Shown: positions 1-7,371, counted from the stretch's first letter. The stretch: 44,438 nt of DNA from an uncultured Parabacteroides sp. (GCA_934725305.1 CAKVBA010000022.1:1-44438), one strand, 5' to 3'. Translations and numbers: made by a program. The notes: generated from the letters alone by a model not told the origin.

Positions 1-93
1 TAAATTCTGATTTAGATGTTCTTTCCCCTTTGCTGATACATTGAACTTCCCGTTCGTGGATGGAATAAACCTTTTAGTTACCCTTCAAATATA

Positions 94-162
94 TCACCTT
101 GCACCGAATTTCATCTTTTCGCCCTCTTCGTTATATTGCTTACGCTTGCCGGTAGGTGGCTC
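94..162 (-). pseudogene. C-terminal remnant of a Nim-like flavoprotein gene
   Basis: The minus strand reads EPPTGKRKQYNEEGEKMKFG and two more residues before a TGA stop. This closely matches the C-terminus of the intact Nim-family protein at 9500-10015 (EPPTGKRKQYDKEGVEMKYG). It begins directly after the flavodoxin stop codon, in the same frame, with no start codon and no N-terminal part. I read it as the tail of a lost or recombined nim-like gene. The match is seen in the sequence; the history is inferred. Positions 1-93 hold no gene I can support. Confidence 0.6.
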
Positions 163-168
163 TCACCA

Positions 169-687
169 TTACAGATTCAATGTCTTCAACCAGTCAGATA
201 CTTTGGACAGATCTTGGCGTGTCTCATGACCGTACATACAGAATGCCTCCTTGAATGTGGCATTCGGATAGATGGATTTCAGGTCGTTTACAATGTTGCC
301 AAGTCCGCTGCCTTCGTGAGTGGAGAAAGGTATGATGGTTTTGCCATTCAAATCATATTTATCGAAGAATGTAAACATCACTTGTGGAAATGTCTCCCAC
401 CAAATCGGACCGCCAATAAAGAGGGTCTCATATTCATCCATATTCTTTACCTCGCCCTTGAACGCCGGTCTCTCACCTTTTTGAGACTCTTCCTTTGCCA
501 GTTTCGTGAGGGCGTCATAAGGCATGTCGTAGCTCTTCTCTGCCACGATTTCAAACTCATCGCTGCCGGTCAGCCGTTGTATCTCGTCGGCAACAAGCTT
601 GGTGTTACCCACCTTTACGTTTCCTACACTATAGTTCTCTCCTGCATGAGAAAAGAACACAATCAGCACTTTCCCTTTCTTTTCCAT
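169..687 (-). CDS. Flavodoxin family protein
   Basis: A 172-residue single-domain flavodoxin-like protein, probably a cytoplasmic FMN-binding electron carrier. It opens with a beta strand and a loop (KVLIVFFSHAGENYS, about residues 6-20) where flavodoxins bind the FMN phosphate. The aromatic flavin loop GGPIWWETF is at 92-100 and a second flavin loop, GSGLGNIV, is near 126. Length is normal for long-chain flavodoxins. It is the last gene of a run that starts with the AraC regulator and includes an FMN reductase just upstream (47-bp gap), so the two may exchange electrons or act on the same stress. A remnant of another flavoprotein abuts its stop codon. The family is clear; the substrate is unknown. 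Confidence 0.85.
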   Translation of the reverse strand: MEKKGKVLIVFFSHAGENYSVGNVKVGNTKLVADEIQRLTGSDEFEIVAEKSYDMPYDALTKLAKEESQKGERPAFKGEVKNMDEYETLFIGGPIWWETFPQVMFTFFDKYDLNGKTIIPFSTHEGSGLGNIVNDLKSIYPNATFKEAFCMYGHETRQDLSKVSDWLKTLNL

Positions 688-733
688 TGTTTCATTCTTT
701 TATTAGTGAGTCGTTTCTCGCCCTTATTCCTCG

Positions 734-1270
734 TTACACCCTTTTTCCTAACTCATAAGCCTCTTGCAATTTGCTGTTGCCTTCGATGGAGAGAGGAGCG
801 TCAACGCCACCACAGAAGAGTGTTCCTACAAGGCGGCTCTTAGGATAGCAATCAATCCATCCGGTCAATCCGGCCTCGGCACGCTTGGGTACATCCGGCT
901 CATTTTCGGCAGCCGTTGTGAGCATATACACGTCGCGGAACTGATAGTCGAGAGAGTACATGGCATTCATGCGGTCGATAAGTGTCTTCATCTGTCCGCT
1001 CATCTCATAGTAATAAATAGGAGTGGCCCAGCAAACCACATCGGCATTCAACACCTTCGGCATGATGTCGTTTACATCATCCTTGATGACGCACTTACCC
1101 AACTTCTGGCAAGCCAGACAACCCTTGCAGAACTTGATGTCTTTGCCAGCCAGTGAGATCTTTTCTACTTCGTGTCCGGCAACGCGGGCACCTTCAATAA
1201 ATTTATCAGCGAGCTTGTCGCTATTAGAACCAGCACGCAGACTGGCTGAGATTACGATTACGTTCTTCAT
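734..1270 (-). CDS. NAD(P)H-dependent FMN reductase-like flavoprotein with a cysteine cluster
   Basis: A 178-residue flavodoxin-fold oxidoreductase of the NADPH-dependent FMN reductase / iron-sulfur flavoprotein group. The phosphate loop SASLRAGSNS is at residues 8-17. The motif CKGCLACQKLGKC follows (Cys48, 51, 54, 60), the spacing that binds an iron-sulfur cluster in Isf-type flavoproteins; whether a cluster is present here is inference. TPIYYYEMSGQMKTLIDR matches the conserved flavin-binding and dimer region. I start at the ATG at 1270 because MKNVIVIS is the natural first strand; an upstream ATG at 1315 would add 15 unlikely residues overlapping the preceding gene. It lies 22 bp after the CMD-cupin gene, in the same apparent operon. 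Confidence 0.85.
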   Translation of the reverse strand: MKNVIVISASLRAGSNSDKLADKFIEGARVAGHEVEKISLAGKDIKFCKGCLACQKLGKCVIKDDVNDIMPKVLNADVVCWATPIYYYEMSGQMKTLIDRMNAMYSLDYQFRDVYMLTTAAENEPDVPKRAEAGLTGWIDCYPKSRLVGTLFCGGVDAPLSIEGNSKLQEAYELGKRV

Positions 1271-1292
1271 ACGATATAATGTCTTTCTTTGT

Positions 1293-2129
1293 TTATAATT
1301 TGTTGTACTCCTCATCGCTCACCGGTTCAAGCCATTCGTTGGGAGCCGATCCGGGGCGTGTGTTTTCCACCTCGATATGAGAGGTGACGTGTTGAAACCA
1401 AGAATCCTTTTGTGCACCGTGCCAATGTTTTATCCCTTCGGGAATATCAATGACATCACCGGCTTTGAGCGCGATTGCCGGCTTGCCCCATTCCTGATAC
1501 CATCCTTTGCCCGAGACGCAGATGAGAATCTGACGGATGCCATGATGAATATGCCAGTTGTTGCGGCAACCCGGCTCAAAAGTCACGTTGCTCATCGGCA
1601 TTGCACTTTTTTCTCCTTCGGAGAGGTTCTTTGGTGTGAGTGTGGCAAGATGACTGTTACCGGTGAAGTATTTGGCGTATGCCGTATTCGGTTCTCCTAT
1701 CGGGAAAGCCAGTTGTCCGGCATCCGTCTTATTGCTTGGGTTGGCATCGTCGGCCCACACCTCTTTGGCCAGATTGAATGCCGCCCATGCCTTGGGCCAT
1801 CCCGCATAGAACGCCATGTGGGTGATAATCTCAGCTATCTCGGTGCGTGTTATGCCGTTGCTTTTAGCCGACTGAAGGTGATATTTCAGTGAGTTATCGG
1901 TGATGCCCTGACTGATGAGCGATGTGAGAGTCACCAAGCTGCGGTCGCGTAGCGAGAGCAGGTCATTGCGGCTCCACACTTCTCCGAAGAGAATATCGTC
2001 GTTGAGGCGGGCAAATTCGGGAGCGAACTCACCAAGCTGGGTGCGCCCGGCTGTCTGTACTATTTTCTGTTGTGCCATGAGGTTTAATGATATTGCTGCT
2101 AATGTAATTAATAATCCGTATTTCTTCAT
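1293..2129 (-). CDS. Exported carboxymuconolactone decarboxylase-cupin fusion protein
   Basis: 278 residues. An N-terminal signal peptide (MKKYGLLITLAAISLNLMAQ) is followed by a carboxymuconolactone decarboxylase domain (about residues 40-125, with RDRSLVTLTSLISQG and HMAFYAGWPKAWAAF). A cupin domain follows (about 165-265, NWHIHHGIRQILICVSGKG, then AGDVIDIPEGIKHWHGA, giving the usual metal-binding histidines). The CMD part lacks the CxxC pair of AhpD peroxidases, so peroxidase activity is not indicated. This fusion is common next to AraC regulators and small flavoproteins in Bacteroidota, where its reaction is not established. The start sits 13 bp after the araC-type gene, consistent with co-transcription. 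The signal peptide places it in the periplasm, away from its cytoplasmic flavoprotein neighbours. Confidence 0.85.
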   Translation of the reverse strand: MKKYGLLITLAAISLNLMAQQKIVQTAGRTQLGEFAPEFARLNDDILFGEVWSRNDLLSLRDRSLVTLTSLISQGITDNSLKYHLQSAKSNGITRTEIAEIITHMAFYAGWPKAWAAFNLAKEVWADDANPSNKTDAGQLAFPIGEPNTAYAKYFTGNSHLATLTPKNLSEGEKSAMPMSNVTFEPGCRNNWHIHHGIRQILICVSGKGWYQEWGKPAIALKAGDVIDIPEGIKHWHGAQKDSWFQHVTSHIEVENTRPGSAPNEWLEPVSDEEYNKL

Positions 2130-2142
2130 ACTCTTTCCTGTT

Positions 2143-3033
2143 TTACGCCACTTTTCTATACTCTGTCGGAGTCATTCCTGTCTTCGCTTTAAAAAACCTC
2201 ACGAAGTGTTGCGGATATTCAAAGCCGAGCTGCTGGCTTACTGTTTTGATGCTCAGAGCATCGTTGTTGAGTAGTTGTTTGGCGGCACGCAACATACGGT
2301 CGTTGATAAAGTCTTTGGCGGTGTGCCCAGTCTCTGTCTTCACCAGCTCACCGAAATACTTGGGCGAGTAGCAACACTTGTCGGCAAAATAGGTGACCGA
2401 AGGAAAGCCCTCAAATCTGGCTTTGTCGGCAATATATTGGTCGAGCAAGGCGGTGAACTTCTTCACCACCGTATGGTTGATCTCCTCGCGCGTGATGAAC
2501 TGGCGGTCGTAGAAGCGCAAGCAATAGTTGAGCAGCAATTCAATGTTGCTGACGATAAGTTCACGTGAATGTTTGTCGATGCTCCGTTGTAGTTCCTGCT
2601 GAATCATCGAGAGCACACCGCGGAATATCTCAATCTCGCCAGCAGACAGATGTAAAGCCTCGTTGGATGTGTAGTCGAAGAATTCGTATCGGTTGATGTT
2701 CCGGCCCAGCAAAGTGCGGTTGAGCAGGTCGGGATGAAACACGATAGCCGTCCACTTCGGTATCGTCACCTCCGGATTGGGCTCTACATGGATTACTTGT
2801 CCCGGCGCAAAACTTGTCACAGTCATCTCGTCGAAGTCGTACTCCGTGCGGCCATACGACAGCTTACAACCCTTGTTCTCCTTTAGAAACAGAGCATAAA
2901 GCCCATAGTGATATGTAGCCTCTTCAAGAGTTCTCGGCTTGTCGTAGCGCACAATACTTACTAACGGATGGAGCGTCTCCAATCCATAGAAATCGTTGAA
3001 GTCCTGAACTGTATTGAAATGAAATTCTTGCAT
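2143..3033 (-). CDS. AraC family transcriptional regulator
   Basis: 296 residues. The N-terminal two thirds is a cupin-like sensing domain (for example FAPGQVIHVEPNPEVTIPKW), and the C-terminal 100 residues are the two helix-turn-helix motifs of AraC/XylS proteins (VTYFADKCCYSPKYFGELVK, then IKTVSQQLGFEYPQHFVRFF, ending in TPTEYRKV). It is the first gene of an apparent operon with CMD-cupin, FMN reductase and flavodoxin genes. A 41-bp motif containing direct repeats lies upstream and recurs before the hydrolase at 11616-12728, so autoregulation and a second target are likely (inference). The inducer is unknown. Confidence 0.9.
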   Translation of the reverse strand: MQEFHFNTVQDFNDFYGLETLHPLVSIVRYDKPRTLEEATYHYGLYALFLKENKGCKLSYGRTEYDFDEMTVTSFAPGQVIHVEPNPEVTIPKWTAIVFHPDLLNRTLLGRNINRYEFFDYTSNEALHLSAGEIEIFRGVLSMIQQELQRSIDKHSRELIVSNIELLLNYCLRFYDRQFITREEINHTVVKKFTALLDQYIADKARFEGFPSVTYFADKCCYSPKYFGELVKTETGHTAKDFINDRMLRAAKQLLNNDALSIKTVSQQLGFEYPQHFVRFFKAKTGMTPTEYRKVA

Positions 3034-3169
3034 AATTCCTCCAATTTAATACTTACCACTCAACATAAGAGACGACGACGTCTTCTGCAATCTGCGGTGT
3101 TCCAATAAGGTCTTACCTCAAGAATCCGGAGTGCGATCAGTCCGTGCTCTTTTGTCAAGTTTACAATGG

Positions 3170-3236
3170 CAAAACTATGTACAATTCTCTTCGTTTCTTA
3201 TACCTCAAAGTCGGATGTAATTACCGTTATTCCGTT
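3170..3236 (-). promoter_or_regulatory. Promoter and putative AraC operator of the flavoprotein operon
   Basis: On the minus strand a Bacteroides-type -7 box TAGTTTTG lies at 3170-3177. It is preceded, 18 bp upstream, by a motif at 3196-3236 that contains GGTAATTAC and TGAGGTATAAGA. The two GGTAW elements are 21 bp apart, two helical turns, as expected for tandem AraC half-sites. The motif occupies the place of the -33 box, which is not recognisable. A near-identical arrangement occurs at 12765-12831. The predicted leader to the AraC start is about 130 nt. The region 3034-3349 otherwise holds no gene. Confidence 0.6.
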
Positions 3237-3349
3237 ATTGTGTCGGTGTGTAGTACCAGTTAATGGGCAAAACGCAGGCTAATTTGGTGTGTCAGAATTG
3301 TAAACTGCAGCGTTGCTATCGGAATTCGACCTCAGTGTCTTGCATTATA

Positions 3350-3856
3350 TTAATCATGGTGCTCCTTAAGAGGCAGCATCCAGATAGCTATTTTGACGCA
3401 TCCGCCAATGATGCCCCACATCACCATTTCCCAGCCGCTCATAGCAAGCCAGATACTCCACATGCCGAAGCCGGCAAAGGGGAGAAGTAGCAATGATGAA
3501 ACCAATCCGGGCACATAGCCTCGCACTCCAATAGCTTCTCCAACGTGAACAAGCAGATAGACCGAGAATGCGATGAACAGCGCCGACCAAAGCTCTAAGC
3601 TATAGGCTCCTTGCTGCAATACGTAAGCCGTAGCCAATAGAATGACCATCAGCTCCACCAGTGCTGTGGTGGCGAACACTTTTGTGCTGCGCTGGGCCAG
3701 CTTTTCAATCATCGGCCGGATCTTTGGGAATCTTTGGACTAAAGATTCCTTGTGTGCCAACATCCAGCGGTGTTGCATAATAACCTTCTCTGCGCTGTAT
3801 GCGATAAACGCAATCGGGAAGGGTATGACGAGATATAAAACTGCAAGTATACTCAT
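3350..3856 (-). CDS. HXXEE-like integral membrane protein
   Basis: A 168-residue membrane protein with about five hydrophobic segments. The first segment is followed by AYSAEKVIMQHRWMLAHKE and the segment RFPKIRPMIEKLAQRS, which resembles HXXEE-domain proteins (typically HDLEE, then a W-containing helix). The signature itself is degenerate here (AEK in place of EE), so the assignment is tentative. No enzymatic role is known for the family. It begins 30 bp after the ZIP transporter gene on the same strand and is probably co-transcribed with it. Confidence 0.55.
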   Translation of the reverse strand: MSILAVLYLVIPFPIAFIAYSAEKVIMQHRWMLAHKESLVQRFPKIRPMIEKLAQRSTKVFATTALVELMVILLATAYVLQQGAYSLELWSALFIAFSVYLLVHVGEAIGVRGYVPGLVSSLLLLPFAGFGMWSIWLAMSGWEMVMWGIIGGCVKIAIWMLPLKEHHD

Positions 3857-3886
3857 TTCTTTCTTCTTTTTGTTATAGTTGTTTTG

Positions 3887-4642
3887 TCATTCAAATAATT
3901 TCTCAATCAAGAGTAATGTTATAAATCCAAGTATCAAGGCATACGTCGCCTGTTTCTGATAGCCATGGGCATGAGTCTCGGGAATCATTTCGTCGCTTGT
4001 GACATAGAGCATGGCGCCACCGGCGAAACCGAGCATTACCGGCAAAAGGTTCTGAGATATACTGCCTAAGGCAAAACCAAACCATACACCTATGACTTCA
4101 AGTAAGCCGATAGCCAGCGAGATGACGAAAGTGCGTAAAGGACTTACTCCGGCCAATAGCAGAGGCGCAATGATGACCATGCCTTCCGGAATGTTCTGCA
4201 AGGCGATGCCCAAACTGACGGTAAAGTTCGTTGATGCGGTTTCGCTCACACTCACACCGGCAGCCATGCCTTCGGGCAACTTGTGCAAGGCGATGGCCAT
4301 AACAAACAGAAGCACTCTATTGAGAGATGTGTTGTTGTGGTGTTCTGCTTCGTCAAGTCCGGTAATGTAGTGTAGGTGAGGAGTGACCCAATCGAGCACA
4401 TTCAGGAAGAAGGCTCCGGACATAACGCCAATGGTAACCAACCACCAACTGGTTGCCTGCTCAAAAGCAGGCACTATCAGTCCTAAGGTGGATGCCGCCA
4501 GCATGATGCCGGCACAATAGCCAAGTATCGTGTCATTCCACTTGTGGGGCAACTCTTTAATCATAAAACCAAGAAGGCTGCCTATTATCGTTGCACCGCA
4601 AAGTCCTGCGGCACTAATCCAAACGTGTGTCATATTTGTCAA
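3887..4642 (-). CDS. ZIP family metal transporter
   Basis: A 251-residue inner-membrane protein with about eight transmembrane segments. It has the two ZIP signature helices, HKLPEGMAAGVSVS in TM4 and LQNIPEGMVIIAPLLLAGV in TM5, which carry the metal-ligating His and Glu residues. The loop before TM4 is short and polar (HYITGLDEAEHHNNTS), as in GufA-type bacterial ZIPs. These import divalent cations such as zinc, iron or manganese; specificity cannot be read here. No clear metal-regulator site was seen in the 72 bp upstream. The membrane gene at 3350-3856 follows directly. Confidence 0.9.
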   Translation of the reverse strand: MTNMTHVWISAAGLCGATIIGSLLGFMIKELPHKWNDTILGYCAGIMLAASTLGLIVPAFEQATSWWLVTIGVMSGAFFLNVLDWVTPHLHYITGLDEAEHHNNTSLNRVLLFVMAIALHKLPEGMAAGVSVSETASTNFTVSLGIALQNIPEGMVIIAPLLLAGVSPLRTFVISLAIGLLEVIGVWFGFALGSISQNLLPVMLGFAGGAMLYVTSDEMIPETHAHGYQKQATYALILGFITLLLIEKLFE

Positions 4643-4714
4643 ACATTATTTTAGCATCCGCTCATAGTCTCTCTGCCTATTCGTTTGGTCTTGCCTCTAC
4701 GCTGGCGTTGTCAA

Positions 4715-5347
4715 TCATTCCATGAATCGAATCTTGTCAGTGCGTCGTGGCTTGGCCGCAGGCGTTTCGTCGGGATAACCCAGAGCGATGCAGTAGAGAA
4801 GTTCATAGCCTTCAGAGAATGCCATACGGTCGAGATAGGGCTTGGCCGACGGTGAATCAAGGATCATTCGTGCCGGACCGCCCAGGCAGCAAGAGCCGAT
4901 ACCTTTGGCCCATGCAGCGAGGATGATGTTTTCGCCAAGTAATCCGCAGTCTATTTGTGCCATGTCGTACTTCGTGTCGTAGGCAATGCAAACAACGCAA
5001 GGTGCATTCACAAAGATATTCTTGAAGCCTTCACGTTCGGCAATCTTCGGGTTGTCATTTACTACTGCCTTCGTAATTGAGTCGATGAGAGCGGGAGAGT
5101 CGATTACTCTAATCTCATATGATTGCAGGTTTCTTCCATTGGGCGCATTGATGCCACATGTCAGAATTTCGTTCAATGTCTCACGGCTGATGACGGAATC
5201 CTTGTATGCGCGGATGCTTCGGCGACTCATCATCAGGTCGGTCACTACACTTGCCGGATCAACTGTCTGCGTTGGTTCCTGCTGCTTGTTCTCGTTGCAT
5301 GCTATCAGCATAAGAGCTGCGGCTATGCCTAAAAAGATCTGTCTCAT
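4715..5347 (-). CDS. Nitroreductase family lipoprotein
   Basis: 210 residues from the ATG at 5347, which gives a lipoprotein signal (MRQIFLGIAAALMLIAC, lipidated Cys17). An in-frame ATG at 5395 would bury that signal behind 16 residues, so I reject it. The mature part is a nitroreductase-fold flavoprotein: MMSRRSIRAYKDSVISRETL is the FMN phosphate-binding start, and CGINAPNGRNLQSYEIRVI and LGENIILAAWAKGIGSCCLGG match the family core. Such enzymes reduce nitro groups or quinones with NAD(P)H. Export of a flavin enzyme as a lipoprotein is less usual but occurs in Bacteroidota. The neighbouring HxlR regulator and 136-residue membrane protein lie upstream on the same strand. Confidence 0.85.
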   Translation of the reverse strand: MRQIFLGIAAALMLIACNENKQQEPTQTVDPASVVTDLMMSRRSIRAYKDSVISRETLNEILTCGINAPNGRNLQSYEIRVIDSPALIDSITKAVVNDNPKIAEREGFKNIFVNAPCVVCIAYDTKYDMAQIDCGLLGENIILAAWAKGIGSCCLGGPARMILDSPSAKPYLDRMAFSEGYELLYCIALGYPDETPAAKPRRTDKIRFME

Positions 5348-5440
5348 AATTCTCTTGTTGTTTAGTGATTTATATGTGTTGTTTTGTGGAGCCATATTTG
5401 TTGTTCCCGGCCATGCTCCGATGTTCCCTCCTCGAAAAGG

Positions 5441-5851
5441 CTATAATTCCTTAGGGCAGAGAAAGGCAGAGATGTAGATTACGCCGGCCATCATTAACGC
5501 CGAACCCAATCCTACGTAGAACGAGGCGATAAACGAAGGCGCTATGGCCGGACATCTTCTAAGCAATATGCCGAATGTAATCATGAAAGCCATGATGATG
5601 TATGACTTCAAAGGCATTATATTCCACACCCTTCGTTTCTCGGCTTCAATCTCTTGGATGCGTCGCATATTCTTGAATAGCATCTTGACGAACATGCTCG
5701 AAAATAGTATCATAGTGACGATGCTGCCGATGACCATGACCACAGAGGTGGTGTCGAGATTTGTCCACGACGCAACACCAATTCTACAGACATTCAAGCC
5801 TGCAATCAGCCAGATAATACCGGCGATGAAAGCGAGTGTTTTTGTTTTCAT
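5441..5851 (-). CDS. Four-helix membrane protein of unknown function
   Basis: 136 residues with four hydrophobic segments: about 5-22, 36-60, 87-101 and 109-131. A charged stretch between the second and third (KNMRRIQEIEAEKRRVWNIMP) is probably cytoplasmic. I do not recognise the family. It lies between HxlR (96 bp upstream) and the nitroreductase lipoprotein (94 bp downstream) on the same strand. Linkage to these redox genes is only positional. Confidence 0.7.
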   Translation of the reverse strand: MKTKTLAFIAGIIWLIAGLNVCRIGVASWTNLDTTSVVMVIGSIVTMILFSSMFVKMLFKNMRRIQEIEAEKRRVWNIMPLKSYIIMAFMITFGILLRRCPAIAPSFIASFYVGLGSALMMAGVIYISAFLCPKEL

Positions 5852-5946
5852 ATATATGAAGATAATCCTTTTCTCTACCTGTTTTACTATATTGAATCTG
5901 TTCTCGATTGGCCAAACGACCCTTTGTTGATTCCCGACATACCGTG

Positions 5947-6315
5947 TTATTTAAACAGATATTGCTTTCTTAGCTCCAGAATATCGCCCATGTTGTCGAT
6001 GGCCCATGACAACAGGTTGTCGATATGCGGAAGAAGGCTCTTGCCCTTATCGGTCAGTGAGTATTCCACACGGGGAGGAATCTCCGGGAATGCTTCTCTT
6101 CGCACTAATCCATCCGCTTCAAGCGTCTTGAGGGTGGTAGTCAGCATCTTCTGAGAAATGTCCGGGATATTGCGTTGCAGCTCCTTGAATCGCTGACTGT
6201 AATTCTTCTCCAGCGTGAAGAGCACCAACAACGACCACTTGTCGCCTATGCGAGACAAGATGTTTCGGATAGGGCAATTGGGAAAAAGTGCATCTCTAAC
6301 CTCTGTTCTATTCAT
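5947..6315 (-). CDS. HxlR family transcriptional regulator
   Basis: A 122-residue winged-helix regulator of the HxlR/MarR type. CPIRNILSRIGDKWSLLVLF carries the conserved N-terminal cysteine (Cys15) that senses quinones, aldehydes or disulfide stress in several HxlR proteins. The recognition region is FKELQRNIPDISQKMLTTTL, followed by the wing EIPPRVEYSLTDKG. It is divergent from the cupin gene at 6561, with 245 bp between them containing repeated GTTAC/GTAAC-type motifs. It probably controls the cupin gene, its own gene and perhaps the downstream nitroreductase. Confidence 0.9.
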   Translation of the reverse strand: MNRTEVRDALFPNCPIRNILSRIGDKWSLLVLFTLEKNYSQRFKELQRNIPDISQKMLTTTLKTLEADGLVRREAFPEIPPRVEYSLTDKGKSLLPHIDNLLSWAIDNMGDILELRKQYLFK

Positions 6316-6437
6316 GTTAATACGTTCGTTTTATTGTATTACTGAATAAAAGTAACTATAGTAAGTGAGACTACTTCTAAAATTCTTGTTAAACTATCTA
6401 AAACAGCAAAGATTCAATCCCTTTATTCTGAGTATTA

Positions 6438-6506
6438 GTTACCTCGGAGTAACCGGCTTACCTTCTCGTGCCTACTTGTGTACCCTGTTGGAATACAATA
6501 GCTTTG
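6438..6506 (+). promoter_or_regulatory. Promoter of the cupin gene with a putative HxlR operator
   Basis: A -7 box TAGCTTTG at 6499-6506 is preceded by TTG at 6476-6478 with 20 bp between them, matching the Bacteroides consensus. Upstream, the imperfect palindrome GTTACCTCGGAGTAAC at 6438-6453 is a candidate operator. Another cluster of related half-sites (AGTAAC, AGTAAG) lies at about 6353-6366, nearer the hxlR start. The leader to the cupin start is about 48 nt. The operator assignment is inference from the divergent arrangement. Confidence 0.55.
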
Positions 6507-6560
6507 CTATCGAAAACAATCGGACAATCATTATAGAACAATTCAAAAGTAATAAGTATT

Positions 6561-7007
6561 ATGAAATCAGTACAGACAACAAAGACAGGTAAAAATTTTA
6601 CAGCAGTAAGTGTAGGCAAACTCAGCGAAATCAAGGATTATGTTCTTCCGTTGGGCAACATCCAGATTCCCGGAAAGGTGTTCGTTGGTCAGGCACTCGG
6701 CACGACAGGCAGTGAGCTTTCATTCCAGACTTTCGCTCCCGGTCAGGATGGCGGATTCTTGCACACTCACAAGAACCACGAGGAGCTTTACTTCATCCTC
6801 AAAGGCGAAGGTTTGTATCAGGTAGATGGCGAGAACATCCCGGTGTCGGAGGGCAGCATCATTCGTGTTTCTCCCGAAGGAAAGCGTGCCATTAAGAACA
6901 CCGGCTCAGAAGAGATGCTGATGCTCTGCGTACAATACAAGGGCAACACTTTCACGGCAGAGGATGCTACCGACGGCGTGATTCTGAATGATGAATTGAA
7001 GTGGTGA
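6561..7007 (+). CDS. Cupin domain protein
   Basis: 148 residues, single cupin. FLHTHKNHEELYFILKGEG is motif 1 with three histidines and a glutamate ready to bind a metal, and EGSIIRVSPEGKRAIKN is motif 2. There is no signal peptide, so it is cytoplasmic. The sequence resembles cupins annotated near quinone and aldehyde stress genes; no reaction can be assigned. It is transcribed divergently from the HxlR regulator, which suggests it is the regulator's primary target. The repeat element at 7021 starts 13 bp after the stop codon. Confidence 0.85.
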   Translation: MKSVQTTKTGKNFTAVSVGKLSEIKDYVLPLGNIQIPGKVFVGQALGTTGSELSFQTFAPGQDGGFLHTHKNHEELYFILKGEGLYQVDGENIPVSEGSIIRVSPEGKRAIKNTGSEEMLMLCVQYKGNTFTAEDATDGVILNDELKW

Positions 7008-7020
7008 TCGGGCTTATTAT

Positions 7021-7371
7021 CCACAAAATACAATAAGTCCATGCACAGGCAAGAGACTATTAGCCTTGCCAAAATGGAGTAGGCTGTTTTCGGAAATTGG
7101 GTGCCTACCCATTTCCAACGGAGTAGGCACCCAATCCGAACGGAGTGCCTACCCATTTTCGAAAAAGTACCTACCCATTTCTCAAACAGTCTATACCCTT
7201 TCCTTAAAAGCTCTATAAACCATTGAAAGATAGCTGAAAACCTGTTTTAAAAGGCCGTATGGAGACAGACGGACTTGTCTGCCAATCCCAGCGAGGTTAC
7301 CGGCTATTTTGGGTGGGCAAGTCTGATATTTTCAATGACTAATTATCGGTTTAAATGACAATAACCCTACG
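7021..7371 (+). repeat. Dispersed ~350-bp element, copy 1, with a 22-bp tandem array
   Basis: This intergenic element has relatives at 22033-22381 (inverted) and 43740-44105. It starts with AAAATACAATAAG and ends with ACAATAACCCT. From 7101 to 7232 it consists of six units of exactly 22 bp, each opening with a 10-bp core: GTGCCTACCC, GTAGGCACCC, GTGCCTACCC, GTACCTACCC, GTCTATACCC, CTCTATAAAC. AT-rich 12-bp tails follow each core. Core 2 is the reverse complement of core 1 over GTAGGCAC and can pair with core 1 or core 3. No coding capacity is evident. It fills the gap between convergent genes. Confidence 0.85.

Noticed and set aside
136..843. Plus-strand ORF of 235 codons
   Set aside because: It runs antisense across the flavodoxin and part of the FMN reductase, both of which have clear family motifs.
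3263..3490. Plus-strand ORF of 75 codons
   Set aside because: It overlaps the end of the HXXEE-like membrane gene on the other strand and shows no protein features.
6818..7156. Minus-strand ORF of 112 codons across the cupin gene and repeat element 1
   Set aside because: It is antisense to the cupin domain and half of it lies in the 22-bp array; there is no domain signature.
7101..7232. CRISPR array reading of the 22-bp repeats
   Set aside because: The period is only 22 bp with a 10-bp degenerate core, there are no spacers of 30 bp or so, and no cas gene is present.
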